In this document: piece after piece, positions 49,054-58,048 of the stretch
How positions within the stretch are numbered: position 1 is the stretch's first letter
Layout: each line of letters opens with the position of its first letter
Notes under the pieces: generated by a model
Databases searched by the model: none
What the model saw: only the letters and a program-made list of their open reading frames with translations
Told to the model about the DNA's origin: nothing
Source: Methanoregulaceae archaeon
GTDB taxonomy: Bacteria; Armatimonadota; Fimbriimonadia; Fimbriimonadales; Fimbriimonadaceae
Direction: 5' to 3'
Assembly (NCBI GenBank): GCA_020850325.1
Contig: JADZEW010000001.1
Span: 186,001 to 250,000, forward strand
Length of the DNA stretch: 64,000 bases
Program-made: the position numbers and the translations under genes

Positions 49054-49949
49054 TTCGGATTGTCGAAGTCGGGCCGCGCGACGGCCTCCAGAACGAGCCG
49101 ACCCCGATTCCCCCCGAGGAGAAGCTCGCGTTTATCCAGCGGCTCCGCGATGCTGGACTGGTCGAGATCGAGGCGACGAGCTTGGTCTCACCCAAGTGGG
49201 TCCCTCAGTTAGGAGACGCCGAAACCCTATGGCCTCAACTTCCCGCCGGCGGACTGTACTCGGCGCTCGTGCCCAATGCCAAGGGCCTCGAACGGGCGGT
49301 TTCGTTGGGCGTCAAGCGAATCGCCCTGTTCACCGCCGCCAGCGATGCGTTCACTCAGAAGAACATCAACATGACCGTCGCGCAGTCGCTCGAAGTGTTC
49401 GCTGAAGTCGCGGCCGCGTTCCGGGCGCAGGTGCCCGACGGCTGGTTGCGCGGATACGTGAGCACGGCGTTCGAGTGCCCCTTTGCCGGCCGAGTCGATC
49501 CCGAAGCCACCGTCAGCGTAGCATCAGAACTGCTGAAGATCGGATGCGACGAGATCTCGATCGGCGACACGATCGGGGTTGCGGCTCCAGTCGAAGTCAA
49601 GCGGCTCACTCCGTTGCTCGCGTCGGCGGTGCCGCTCGACAAGCTGAACTACCACTTCCACGACACCCGCGGCACCGCCATCGCCAATGTCGCCCAAGCG
49701 CTCGAGCAGGGAGTGCGCTCCTTTGACAGCAGCGCGGGCGGGCTCGGCGGTTGCCCGTATGCTCCCGGCGCAGGCGGCAACCTCGCTACGGAGGATTTGG
49801 TGTACTTCCTGGAGCGCTCGGGGTTTGCGACGGGACTGGAACCGCTTCGGTTGGCCCAAGCGAGTCTTCCGATTCTGGAACAACTCGGACGTCCCCCGGC
49901 TTCAAAGGCCCAGCGGGCGGCTTTGGCCGCGTTGCCCCAAACGCAATAA
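49050..49949 (+). CDS. mvaB: Hydroxymethylglutaryl-CoA lyase
   Basis: Divalent-metal TIM-barrel enzyme splitting HMG-CoA into acetyl-CoA and acetoacetate, the last step of leucine breakdown. In 299 aa it shows VEVGPRDGLQNE (5-16) at the first strand, 'SIGDTIGVA', 'YHFHDTRGTA' with the metal His residues, and the C-terminal active-site loop GGCPYAPGAGGNLATED (usual GGCPFAPGATGNVATED) with the catalytic Cys. ATG 49050 overlaps the previous stop. Its last 164 nt overlap the convergent membrane gene. Confidence 0.93.
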   Translation: MIRIVEVGPRDGLQNEPTPIPPEEKLAFIQRLRDAGLVEIEATSLVSPKWVPQLGDAETLWPQLPAGGLYSALVPNAKGLERAVSLGVKRIALFTAASDAFTQKNINMTVAQSLEVFAEVAAAFRAQVPDGWLRGYVSTAFECPFAGRVDPEATVSVASELLKIGCDEISIGDTIGVAAPVEVKRLTPLLASAVPLDKLNYHFHDTRGTAIANVAQALEQGVRSFDSSAGGLGGCPYAPGAGGNLATEDLVYFLERSGFATGLEPLRLAQASLPILEQLGRPPASKAQRAALAALPQTQ

Positions 49950-50748
49950 CCGCCACCAGAACCAGCGCGACCACCGCGGTCGATAACTTCTCCTCCTTGG
50001 TCATCTGGAACTCGCGCCAGTTGACCATCAACACGGTCAGCCCGATCGGCACCAGCAACGGAACCGCGGGCAACACGAGGATGAGCAACAGATAGATCAG
50101 CACCGCGGGAATCAACCAGATCGCCGTGTCGCGCGCACGCAGCTTGAATCGGTGGAGCGCCACGAAGAACATCCCCATGAAGAGGAAGTCGGCGGGACCG
50201 ACGTAACCAAACGCCTGTGCCGGGCCGCCCGTCGCTTCAGAAGTGACCCTCGGAACGTTGTAGGCGACGGCGGGCAACACGCCCGGCGCTTGCTGCATCA
50301 CCTGCTGGGTGATTCCGATCGGCGTGAGCACCAAGAAGATATCGAACGCCACGAGGAAGATCGAGACCGGGATCAGCAGGTTCTTGTCCTTCAAAAGGAA
50401 CGAGATCATTGCACCGAGCCCAACGCACCACAAGAAGAACCCAGACTGGCCGATGGCTGTGGCGATCGCGGGCAACAGTCCCTCGCCCAACATGCCTGAT
50501 CTCACCACGAAGAGTAAGCCGAAGTGGACCACCAGTCCCGCAATGAGGAAGGCGGCGGCTAACTTCGAGGACCACTCCTCGCTCGCCACCTTGAACACCG
50601 CGACGATGGGAAGGGCAATGAACAGCGCGGTGATCAGCAAGCTCGCAGGCAGAATCAGCCCCTCTGGCACCGAGACGAACCCGATAACGATGCGTAACAA
50701 AGCGAGCAGGAGCAAGGTGACGAAGAAGACCGCGAAGCCATTGCGCAC
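49786..50748 (-). CDS. Multi-pass membrane protein with a Pro-rich tail, unknown family
   Basis: A 320-aa protein with about eight to nine hydrophobic helices (FAVFFVTLLLLALLRIVIGF at 5-24 through 'AVVALVLVAVIAFGAT' near 255-270). The last 54 residues (RPKPPAGPLKPGDVRVVPES, then Pro/Ser/Thr-rich) are coded antisense to the end of mvaB and look unconstrained, as if the original stop was lost. No motif gives a substrate. It ends transcription head-on with the E2 operon. Confidence 0.7.
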   Translation of the reverse strand: MRNGFAVFFVTLLLLALLRIVIGFVSVPEGLILPASLLITALFIALPIVAVFKVASEEWSSKLAAAFLIAGLVVHFGLLFVVRSGMLGEGLLPAIATAIGQSGFFLWCVGLGAMISFLLKDKNLLIPVSIFLVAFDIFLVLTPIGITQQVMQQAPGVLPAVAYNVPRVTSEATGGPAQAFGYVGPADFLFMGMFFVALHRFKLRARDTAIWLIPAVLIYLLLILVLPAVPLLVPIGLTVLMVNWREFQMTKEEKLSTAVVALVLVAVIAFGATRPKPPAGPLKPGDVRVVPESEDSLGPTEAVPVPSQTPSAPGSTPNPP

Positions 50749-50787
50749 GATGGGCCCGTTGTACCTGAAAGCCCCACGAGGTGCGAA

Positions 50788-51123
50788 TCACGCGTAAGCG
50801 ACCGCGTTGACATCGAGGTAGGTCCACACAAGGTAAGTCACCGCGAGGATCATGAACGCCGTGCCTAGTTTCTCCGCTATGCTTCGCGCGCAGAGCACCC
50901 CCAGCAACAGTCCGATCGCACTCGTCACCGCCAGGCAGATGAGAGCCTCTCGAGCGCATGCGTAGAGGGGCTCCGCAGGATGTCGCAGCGACCACGGGTA
51001 CCACCCGTGACTCTGGATCCACATGAACACGGGCAAGGGCGCGAGCGCAATCTCGGCCGCCAGACGTATCCCCGTGACCCGGATGTCCGCTCCCCAAAAC
51101 GCTCTCGACCACTTGGTGCTCAT
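50788..51123 (-). CDS. Small membrane protein of unknown function
   Basis: A 111-aa protein with two or three membrane helices (about 18-36, 60-78, 84-105: LICLAVTSAIGLLLGVLCAR; AFMILAVTYLVWTYLDVNAV). The N-terminus (MSTKWSRAFWGADIRVTGIR) is positively charged and probably cytosolic. The start is fixed by a perfect TATAAT ending six bases before ATG 51123. It precedes the other membrane gene by 39 nt on the same strand, so the two may be co-transcribed. Confidence 0.65.
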   Translation of the reverse strand: MSTKWSRAFWGADIRVTGIRLAAEIALAPLPVFMWIQSHGWYPWSLRHPAEPLYACAREALICLAVTSAIGLLLGVLCARSIAEKLGTAFMILAVTYLVWTYLDVNAVAYA

Positions 51124-51129
51124 GGGATC

Positions 51130-51135
51130 ATTATA
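51130..51135 (-). promoter_or_regulatory. -10 box of the 111-aa membrane protein gene
   Basis: A perfect minus-strand TATAAT, six bases (GATCCC) before ATG, with no Shine-Dalgarno: leaderless layout. Confidence 0.6.
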
Positions 51136-51228
51136 GGGCTGGGTCGAGGCTGATGCATTCCGCTTCCCCGAGCAGAATCCTCCGTAGCCGCGGGATGATA
51201 CGTGCCCGCGCTAAACCTAACTCGAGCC

Positions 51229-51265
51229 TTGTAGACGCCGGCACAATGGCATCCGGCGGCTACAA
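51229..51265. repeat. Strong intergenic hairpin
   Basis: TTGTAGaCGCCGG and CCGGCGgCTACAA (13-nt arms, one mismatch) flank an 11-nt loop within the 235-nt divergent gap. A second smaller hairpin (CGCGGG/CCCGCG) lies at 51189-51210. The loop word GGCACAATG recurs 36 nt downstream. Neither has a T-tract. Confidence 0.5.
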
Positions 51266-51358
51266 AGAAGTTAAGGCAGGCACAATGCAACAGCCTCGGT
51301 TCAGTCCTGCTAACCCTACCAGGAGGATTCCGGCGGGGCGGGCGGGTACCTTCTAGCG

Positions 51359-53137
51359 ATGCGGCGACTGCTGACAATCGCGGGTCTGGCCCTCACGGCC
51401 CTTAGTGCCGCCCAACTCCGGGTTGCGACTTGGAACATCACCACGTACTCCGGCGGCCGCCAGGCCGACCTCAGCACGGCGGTCTTCAACACCTATCAGG
51501 GCCGCAGCATGCGCCCCGACATCATCGCCACGCAAGAGTTCCTCTCCCAGGCCGCGCAGGATTCGTTCCTCGCCATGCTCAATGCGGGGCCGCTGGGGCC
51601 GATCTGGCAAGCCGCCCCCTATACCAACGGACCGGATACCGATCATGCGTTCTTCTTTCGGTCCGACCGAGTCATCCTCGTGGGTAGCCAAGTGATCTCC
51701 CAAGGAGGCAACGCACCCTTGCCGCCCCGTGACACCAAGCGGTTCGACGTGGTGTTGTTGGGCTATAGCCACATTGCCCCTAAGCTCGCCATCTACAGTG
51801 CGCACATGAAGGCGGGCACGACCTCCGATGATCGAGCGCGACGGCTCGCCGAAGCCACCGCCATCCGTCAGAATCTCGCGAGCCTCAGCGGCTTCGATGG
51901 CGCGCTCGTCGTGGGAGACTTCAACGTCTACACATCGACCGAGGAAGCGTTCATCAAGCTGACCGGCTCCGAGCCAGACAACTCGGGTCGAGTTTTTGAT
52001 CCCATCAGCACGCCGGGCAACTGGAACAGCAACTCGGCTTTCCGGTTCGTCCACACCCAGGATCCCGCAACTGCGAGCGGGATGGACAGCCGCTTCGACT
52101 TCATTCTGATGAACTCGCCGCTGCTCAACGGAGCGGGATTCGACTACATCGGCGAGCCGTCCGTGCCCTACAGCACAACGTCTTGGAACGATCCGCTGCA
52201 TAGCTACCGCGCGTGGGGCAACGACGGGTCGAGTTTCAATAGCCCTCTTAATATCATCACAAACTCCATGGTCGGGCCGACGATTGCTCAGGCACTCGTA
52301 AACTCGGCGACCGTCAATGGCGGACACCTGCCCGTCTTCCTCGATCTCAAGGTCCCGGCCGAGATCGGGGTGGATTCAACGTCGCTGAACTTCGGCACCG
52401 TGGTGCAAGGGACATCGGCCACGCAGCCGATCACCGTCGCGAACGAAACCGACACCTTCCTGTGGTCGAGCGGAGTCGCTACCCTGCTCTATCAGCTCAG
52501 CACGACGGCCGGATTCTCGGCCCCAAGCGGCGTGTTTGCCGACGAGGCGGGCGGAAGCGGAAACCTCCACCAAATCGCCCTCGACACTTCGACCACCGGC
52601 GTTAAGACCGGCACCCTCTTTGTGACCACCCCCGGCGAGCCGCCCCATCAGCGGGCCGTCTCACTGACCGGTCAAGTCGTGCCCGATATCCTGCGGCCCG
52701 ACACATGGAATCTGCCCACCGGCAAAGTCGCATCGGGCAGCCTCGCGAGCGTCTGGGTGAGCGACGATCTTCGCTTGATGATCGCTTCAGATTCGCGCAC
52801 TCGGTCGGCCGATATCGCCGTCGCAGTCTTCGAACACACGTCTCCGGTCCCGAGCATCGCCACTGCACGAGTGATCATCGAGTCTGCCGCGAACAAACCG
52901 CTGACCGAGTATGTGGATGCGTTCGACTTCGGCGCGGGGGCGTTCGTGAACGTGGGCTTAAGGACTCTAAGCCAACCCGACACCACGCAATCGGTCGGTT
53001 TGACAACGCCTAACCGCTTCATTCAGCCAGGCACCGGCAAGATGCGGATTCGACTCCGCTACCGGACGATCAACTCGGCTGGCCCAGCATCGCCGACCGT
53101 CGTTGGCATCGACGCGCTGGGCATCGAACTCCGCTAG
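51359..53137 (+). CDS. Exported endonuclease/exonuclease/phosphatase-fold protein
   Basis: A 592-aa secreted protein: signal peptide (to about 18), then an EEP/DNase I-like domain (about 20-330) with VATWNITTY (metal-site strand), a general TQEF glutamate, 'YSAHMKAG', 'VVGDFNVYTS' and a terminal 'GGHLPVFLDL' in the place of SDHxP. An Ig-like choice-of-anchor D domain follows (LNFGTVVQGTSATQPITVAN, about 341-440), then a beta-sandwich tail of about 150 residues. Predicted extracellular nuclease or phosphodiesterase. TACCTT ends six bases before ATG with no near Shine-Dalgarno. It overlaps the convergent giant gene by 4 nt. Confidence 0.85.
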   Translation: MRRLLTIAGLALTALSAAQLRVATWNITTYSGGRQADLSTAVFNTYQGRSMRPDIIATQEFLSQAAQDSFLAMLNAGPLGPIWQAAPYTNGPDTDHAFFFRSDRVILVGSQVISQGGNAPLPPRDTKRFDVVLLGYSHIAPKLAIYSAHMKAGTTSDDRARRLAEATAIRQNLASLSGFDGALVVGDFNVYTSTEEAFIKLTGSEPDNSGRVFDPISTPGNWNSNSAFRFVHTQDPATASGMDSRFDFILMNSPLLNGAGFDYIGEPSVPYSTTSWNDPLHSYRAWGNDGSSFNSPLNIITNSMVGPTIAQALVNSATVNGGHLPVFLDLKVPAEIGVDSTSLNFGTVVQGTSATQPITVANETDTFLWSSGVATLLYQLSTTAGFSAPSGVFADEAGGSGNLHQIALDTSTTGVKTGTLFVTTPGEPPHQRAVSLTGQVVPDILRPDTWNLPTGKVASGSLASVWVSDDLRLMIASDSRTRSADIAVAVFEHTSPVPSIATARVIIESAANKPLTEYVDAFDFGAGAFVNVGLRTLSQPDTTQSVGLTTPNRFIQPGTGKMRIRLRYRTINSAGPASPTVVGIDALGIELR

Positions 53138-56100
53138 GGTTTGCTCTTTGCCCAGCTAAACTCGCTCGTGTTGCCGACCCCATCCGTTGCAGTCGCGGTC
53201 ATCCATCCTCCCGGCTTGTCGACCAGGGACGTGTTGAAGTTGGCATTGCCTTGTGCGTCGGTGGTGACGTTGACGGAGCCAACGTAGTACTGACCCTCGC
53301 CATACTCGCTAGGATCGCGATCCACGCTTGAGTAGAAGTCGAGCACATAGCTGGTGTTCGGCTTTGCATTCAAGACCCCGACCACCTGGACAAACGCCCC
53401 GTTTGGAATCGCTGAGTGGATGTTGGGAAAGTTGGTCAGGTCGTTTGGCCCGGAGTCGGCATCAAGGTTGTCGTTGGCGGTGATGCCAGCCGCATTGTCA
53501 GCGCCAAAGAGGTTGATTCCGATCTTGCGGTTGCTGTGGATCGAGTTCATTCGAATCCGATTTCGCACCGCCGTGCCAGCGACGAGAACGCCATAGTTGC
53601 CGTTCGTAATGATATTGCCTGCTCCAGGCTGGGTGCCCCCGATCCAGTTGTCAGCGGCTGTAAGCCCAATCACGATCGCGTCATTCACAATCGGGGCCGC
53701 CGCTCCGAGCCCGTTAAGTCCAAACGTGTTGCCCTGAACCTGATTGCCGGTCGAATCCCAGATGCCAACCCCGGTCCCGCAGTTGCCGATGCGGTTGCCA
53801 AATGCCGAGTTCGTGCCGCCAATAACGTTGTTGTTGGATCCGTTATGGATGTACACGCCTCGCCATACGACTTCACCAGCCGTGTTTCCGTCAGGGCGGA
53901 ATCCGATCAGATTGCGCTGCAGCGTATTCCCGGAGGATCCATTGTTGATCGCGATCGCTTCGCTGTTGGTCTTGGTGATCACGTTATCGGTGATTCGGTT
54001 GTTTGAGGCCGTGTTGTTGAGATAGACCCCAATGGTCGTGATTGCGGCCTGCTGCTGCAGTGGATTCACGCCAATCCAGTTGCCGACCACGAAGTTCCCC
54101 GTCGAGTTCCAAATGCTGACCCCAAACTGCGAGTTACCGACAATGTTGCGCTGCGTGACTTGAGACCCTCCGATGTAGTTGCCGTTCGCCCCGTTGTTGA
54201 TGAGGATGCCCTCATGGCCCACCGACGCCGGACTGCCGTTGGTATAGAATCCAATCCAGTTGCCGTACACCTTATTGTTCGTGGTGTTGGCGTTCCACAG
54301 AGAAATGCCCTTGGCCGTCGTATTGCCGACCACGTTCGCGCTTCCGCTCGTGGTGCCGCCGATCGTGTTGTTTCGCGTTCCGCCAGTCAACACAATGCCG
54401 TCGCCAGTGATCGGTGCTGAAGTTGTGCCGAGCGTCCCGATGCCGATCATGTTGCCCTGGATGAACCCGTCGCGGGTGTTGTTCCAGAGTCCGATTCCGT
54501 GGGAACCGGTGTTGCCAATGTAGTTTCGCTGGTCGAAGGTGGTCCCTCCGATCCTCGGTCCAATGCAGTCGTCCAAGAAGATTCCGAGCCCGGTGTTTCC
54601 GGCATTGCCTCGGTTGGCGTTATAGCCAATCCAGTTACCCTGGACGAACGGAGTGTTTACACGCCAGAGTCCAATCCCATGCCCGCCGTTGTTGGCGATC
54701 ACGTTGCGCTCATCGGCCGTGACGCCTCCGATCTTAACGCTGGCTCCGTCAGCTACAACGATGCCACCTTGTACGTTGGCGACCGCGGTAACGCCGTTCG
54801 TGCCTACCCCGATCCAGTTTCCCGAGATGGTTAGGCCGGTGAGCAGGGTGTGGCCCGCCCAAACACCCTGCCGTCCGTTGCCCGAGATGATGTTCCGGAG
54901 GCTAGCCGAATTGCCACCGATCGTGGTGTTTTTCGGCGCTGAGAGGGCATCTGCGACCGCGGTGATCGACACCCCGGAGTAGCCGTTTCCAAGTGCGGCG
55001 TTCCCGGTTGCATCCACGCCGATTCGATTGGTTTGGATCCACGTAGAATCCACCCCTGGACCAAACACCTCCACCCCGTGGAGGGCATTGCCCGAAACCG
55101 TATTGCTCTGAATCTTCGTCCCTTTGGGTCCGTTCACAACGGTGATACCGTGTCCCTCAGGCGTCAGCGAAGCTGTGACCGTTCGGTTTGGCCCGATCTT
55201 GTTGCCAAAAACAAACGAGTTGTCGCTGCCGGCGTCCCAAATGCCGATGCCCCGATACCTGTTGCCGCTGATCAGGTTGCCCCGGGCGATGGTGCCGCCG
55301 ATCCAAGTCGCCTTTGCCCCCTTAACAATGGAGATCCCCTCGTTGCCATTTCCTGCCCGCGTCATTCCGTCCGCGCTGACCCCGATATGGCAGTAGTCCA
55401 CCACGTTGTTCTCGACGTTCGGTCCCTCGATGAACACTCCGCTCCACTTGAAGTTCTGAAGTACAAGCGAGCGGATGATATTGTTCGAACTGCGGAGGTA
55501 CACGCCGGAGGCATAGTCACCCGCGTTGGTCCCGTCGATGACCACCTCAGGTCCATTCGGATTCGTGTCACCCCCGAAGACCATCTGCGTCAGGCCATTT
55601 AAGACGAACGCGTTGTTCGTGATCGTTGGCAGCGCGCTTGCCGGCTGGAAGACCGCCACCCCCCCGGTCAAAGATCCGCCAGGAATGTTGAACCGCGGGT
55701 AGTACGAGGGGAACTCTTGGCCGAAGATCATCGCCTCGCGCAAGCTCTGCGCACCGGAATCGCCCGTGTGGGTGATCAGATGCGGCCACGGCACGGACGG
55801 TGAGACCTCGATTTCGACAAGGAAGCTGTTCGCGTCCGTGCTGACGACCCGGAAGCGGACTCCGTCGGCAACATCCTGATACTGATCCCCTACCAGAAGC
55901 GGATCGGTTGCGGTGCCTGTTCCCGGCTTCGTATCGACGACCGTGATCAGTTTGGGCCAGTCGGCCGTTTCGTCGACCTTGCTGACCGCGACATAGCCGG
56001 TCATCGGCGGACCATCATAGCCTCCGGTCGATCCCTTGATCGCCTCCAGCGTATAGTACTTGCGCGCATGGCCTCCAATGAACACGCGAGCCATCAGGGT

Positions 56101-57219
56101 GCCTACGGTAAGACCCGGGTCTGACCGCCGGTAGATCCGAACTGTCCGGTTGGTTCCCGGAAACCCGTGATAGACCCGGTTGTTGCCAATCCAGCGCATC
56201 CACCACTTGTGCCACATGTGATAGTGGATGCCGACCGACCCGTACGTGGGGTCTGGGAACTTGCCGTTGCCCATGGGATCGAAGTTGGAGCCGTACTCAC
56301 CTTCGGAGGAACCAGCGTGACCCAGACCCAGCGAGTGGCCCATCTCGTGCGCAAGCAGGAACTGATCCTGGCTGTAGCCGTTGAGGGTGGCACCCCAAAC
56401 TCGACTCTCCCCGTCGAGCGTTAGATAGATGCCACCTCCAAGGCCCCAGATGCCCCCGCCAATCGAATCGTTGATCATCACGTTGACTCCGAAAAAGTTG
56501 CGGAAGTCCACGCTGGCATCGACGGCGGCGGCCGCATCAGTCACAACCATGTTGAAGTCGAGCTTGCCGTTGACCACGTAGTCGTTGTAGGGCTTGGGCA
56601 AGGTGATCCAGTTGAAGACCACCGTGCCAGCAAGGCTCATCTGGTTGTAGCTGATGTTCCGGAAGTAGTGATCGAGCCCCGGTTGAGCGTTCGAAAACAG
56701 ACCATCGTAGTAGCTCTTGGCCTTGGGCTCGCTAAGGCGATCGGCAAACTTAGCGAGAATAACGACGTAGGGCTTCGCGCCGAGTTGGGCCGTTCCGGGC
56801 CCCAGCGGACCTCGCTGCGGGGCGACAAAAGCCGCCTGTCGCACGAACCCGGTCGGTCGCAGGTCCTCAGGGATGACGCTCAACTGCCGGACGGTGTGGA
56901 TTCGGCCAATCGGCTGCGCCGTCAGGCCCGCTCGCACATATTCTCCCGACCACCGCCCCAAATGGCCGATCGATGATTTCAGGCTGGGGGTCAGTTCAAG
57001 TTCGTGGCGAACCCCTTGCTGCGTCGTCAAGCGCAAAATAGGGTTGCAATCAACTTGGTGCTGATGCGCACCGCAGGTCCACTCCAGGCTAAGCGCGCCT
57101 TCAAGCATCGGGCCCGTGGGTGGCTGATACGGGGAGCGGACAGGAGCGTCTTGAGCGCTGACGATTGTCGTCGCGGCCCACAATGCCATGGCCAATAGAA
57201 GAGCTGGGAGATGCTTCAT
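53134..57219 (-). CDS. Giant exported metzincin protease with parallel beta-helix
   Basis: A 1361-aa protein. After the signal peptide (MKHLPALLLAMALWAATTIV) a propeptide-like part leads to an M6-like peptidase domain with the complete metzincin site HEMGHSLGLGH at 291-301 and the Met-turn candidate 'SNFDPMGNG'. From about 480 to 1275 a right-handed beta-helix follows, with many turns of the type 'NxIGGT' and 'GNWIGVxxxG' in 20-25-residue repeats. A last domain (about 1285-1361) has 'GVGNTSEFSWAKSKP' as in Ig-like C-termini of such proteins. TATACT lies 13 nt before ATG. A protease carried on a carbohydrate- or surface-binding helix is plausible. Confidence 0.88.
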   Translation of the reverse strand: MKHLPALLLAMALWAATTIVSAQDAPVRSPYQPPTGPMLEGALSLEWTCGAHQHQVDCNPILRLTTQQGVRHELELTPSLKSSIGHLGRWSGEYVRAGLTAQPIGRIHTVRQLSVIPEDLRPTGFVRQAAFVAPQRGPLGPGTAQLGAKPYVVILAKFADRLSEPKAKSYYDGLFSNAQPGLDHYFRNISYNQMSLAGTVVFNWITLPKPYNDYVVNGKLDFNMVVTDAAAAVDASVDFRNFFGVNVMINDSIGGGIWGLGGGIYLTLDGESRVWGATLNGYSQDQFLLAHEMGHSLGLGHAGSSEGEYGSNFDPMGNGKFPDPTYGSVGIHYHMWHKWWMRWIGNNRVYHGFPGTNRTVRIYRRSDPGLTVGTLMARVFIGGHARKYYTLEAIKGSTGGYDGPPMTGYVAVSKVDETADWPKLITVVDTKPGTGTATDPLLVGDQYQDVADGVRFRVVSTDANSFLVEIEVSPSVPWPHLITHTGDSGAQSLREAMIFGQEFPSYYPRFNIPGGSLTGGVAVFQPASALPTITNNAFVLNGLTQMVFGGDTNPNGPEVVIDGTNAGDYASGVYLRSSNNIIRSLVLQNFKWSGVFIEGPNVENNVVDYCHIGVSADGMTRAGNGNEGISIVKGAKATWIGGTIARGNLISGNRYRGIGIWDAGSDNSFVFGNKIGPNRTVTASLTPEGHGITVVNGPKGTKIQSNTVSGNALHGVEVFGPGVDSTWIQTNRIGVDATGNAALGNGYSGVSITAVADALSAPKNTTIGGNSASLRNIISGNGRQGVWAGHTLLTGLTISGNWIGVGTNGVTAVANVQGGIVVADGASVKIGGVTADERNVIANNGGHGIGLWRVNTPFVQGNWIGYNANRGNAGNTGLGIFLDDCIGPRIGGTTFDQRNYIGNTGSHGIGLWNNTRDGFIQGNMIGIGTLGTTSAPITGDGIVLTGGTRNNTIGGTTSGSANVVGNTTAKGISLWNANTTNNKVYGNWIGFYTNGSPASVGHEGILINNGANGNYIGGSQVTQRNIVGNSQFGVSIWNSTGNFVVGNWIGVNPLQQQAAITTIGVYLNNTASNNRITDNVITKTNSEAIAINNGSSGNTLQRNLIGFRPDGNTAGEVVWRGVYIHNGSNNNVIGGTNSAFGNRIGNCGTGVGIWDSTGNQVQGNTFGLNGLGAAAPIVNDAIVIGLTAADNWIGGTQPGAGNIITNGNYGVLVAGTAVRNRIRMNSIHSNRKIGINLFGADNAAGITANDNLDADSGPNDLTNFPNIHSAIPNGAFVQVVGVLNAKPNTSYVLDFYSSVDRDPSEYGEGQYYVGSVNVTTDAQGNANFNTSLVDKPGGWMTATATDGVGNTSEFSWAKSKP

Positions 57220-57322
57220 GGTCGGTTTCGCCAGTATAGGGCGCGACCATTACGTTGACGTTACACGGCCGACCACAAGCTGGTCGAGCTAGTGTAAGCG
57301 ATTAGCGTGAAAAGGTCAAGGC

Positions 57323-57808
57323 CTACGCCGCGCTGGTCATCGCCAACTTGCGCAAACCAACCGTCAGGTGAATCTCGCCGAGCGAAGTTGCCAGCGGGAC
57401 CACGATGGCAGGGATACATAGATCTGGCAGTTCAACTCGAGTGCCTTTGATCACCGCGGGAGACGAGAACTCGCAAGCGATCCCGCATTCCTGCAAGAGC
57501 GATTTCGCCTGAAGCCCCACTCGGCTTACAAGTTCAGCGATGGCATTGGCCGCATGTTGATCGAAGCTCTTGATCGCTTGGTCCAGCATCTGGGAGGCGA
57601 TTCGGTCAGCGGTGATGAAACTCATTCCCACCATGACGATGCCTGAAATCTGTCCGGCCCCGCGCACGATGACATTCACCTGTTGGCTGGTGACGGATTG
57701 GTTCAGGAGCGAGATTTGCCCCTTCGCGGGAAGTTCGTCAACCGTGCCGGCAATAACCGCAGCGGCCGCTCCGAGGATTGGGTTCAGCAACTCGACTTGA
57801 GTGCTCAA
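57323..57808 (-). CDS. CheX-like chemotaxis-phosphatase-fold protein
   Basis: A 161-aa cytosolic protein of the CheX/CheC fold. N-terminal 'LLNPILGAAAAVIAGTVDEL' is the usual first helix; strands 'QVNVIVRGAGQISGIVMVGM' follow, then helix 'SFDQHAANAIAELVSRVGLQ' in the place of the E-x-x-N catalytic helix. In CheX this motif is ExxN; here the exact pair is not obvious (NAIAELVS), so phosphatase activity is uncertain. The start is TTG 57808 with AAAAGGAGA upstream; the longer frame lacks homology. No other chemotaxis gene is in the window. Confidence 0.75.
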   Translation of the reverse strand: MSTQVELLNPILGAAAAVIAGTVDELPAKGQISLLNQSVTSQQVNVIVRGAGQISGIVMVGMSFITADRIASQMLDQAIKSFDQHAANAIAELVSRVGLQAKSLLQECGIACEFSSPAVIKGTRVELPDLCIPAIVVPLATSLGEIHLTVGLRKLAMTSAA

Positions 57809-58048
57809 TTCGATTCTCCTTTTGACCGAGCGAACAAGGTTCGGGCACTCGGTTCTGCGCAGGCGCATCTCCGGAGTTCAGGTCTTACCTCAGCCCTTGC
57901 CGTTCTCATGGTCTTCCATACACCAACCACTCTCCCAATGGCGGGCAATCAACACAAGTTTTATTCTCGGAGAATATTCCCTCAAACGTCAGGCTAGCGC
58001 TCTTCCCCGGTACGAATCCGGCTCCGGCAACTCGGGTACACCCAACAC

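Noticed and set aside
51229-51300. c-di-GMP or other known riboswitch upstream of the EEP gene
   Set aside because: The conserved core words of the GEMM class are absent and the gene appears leaderless.
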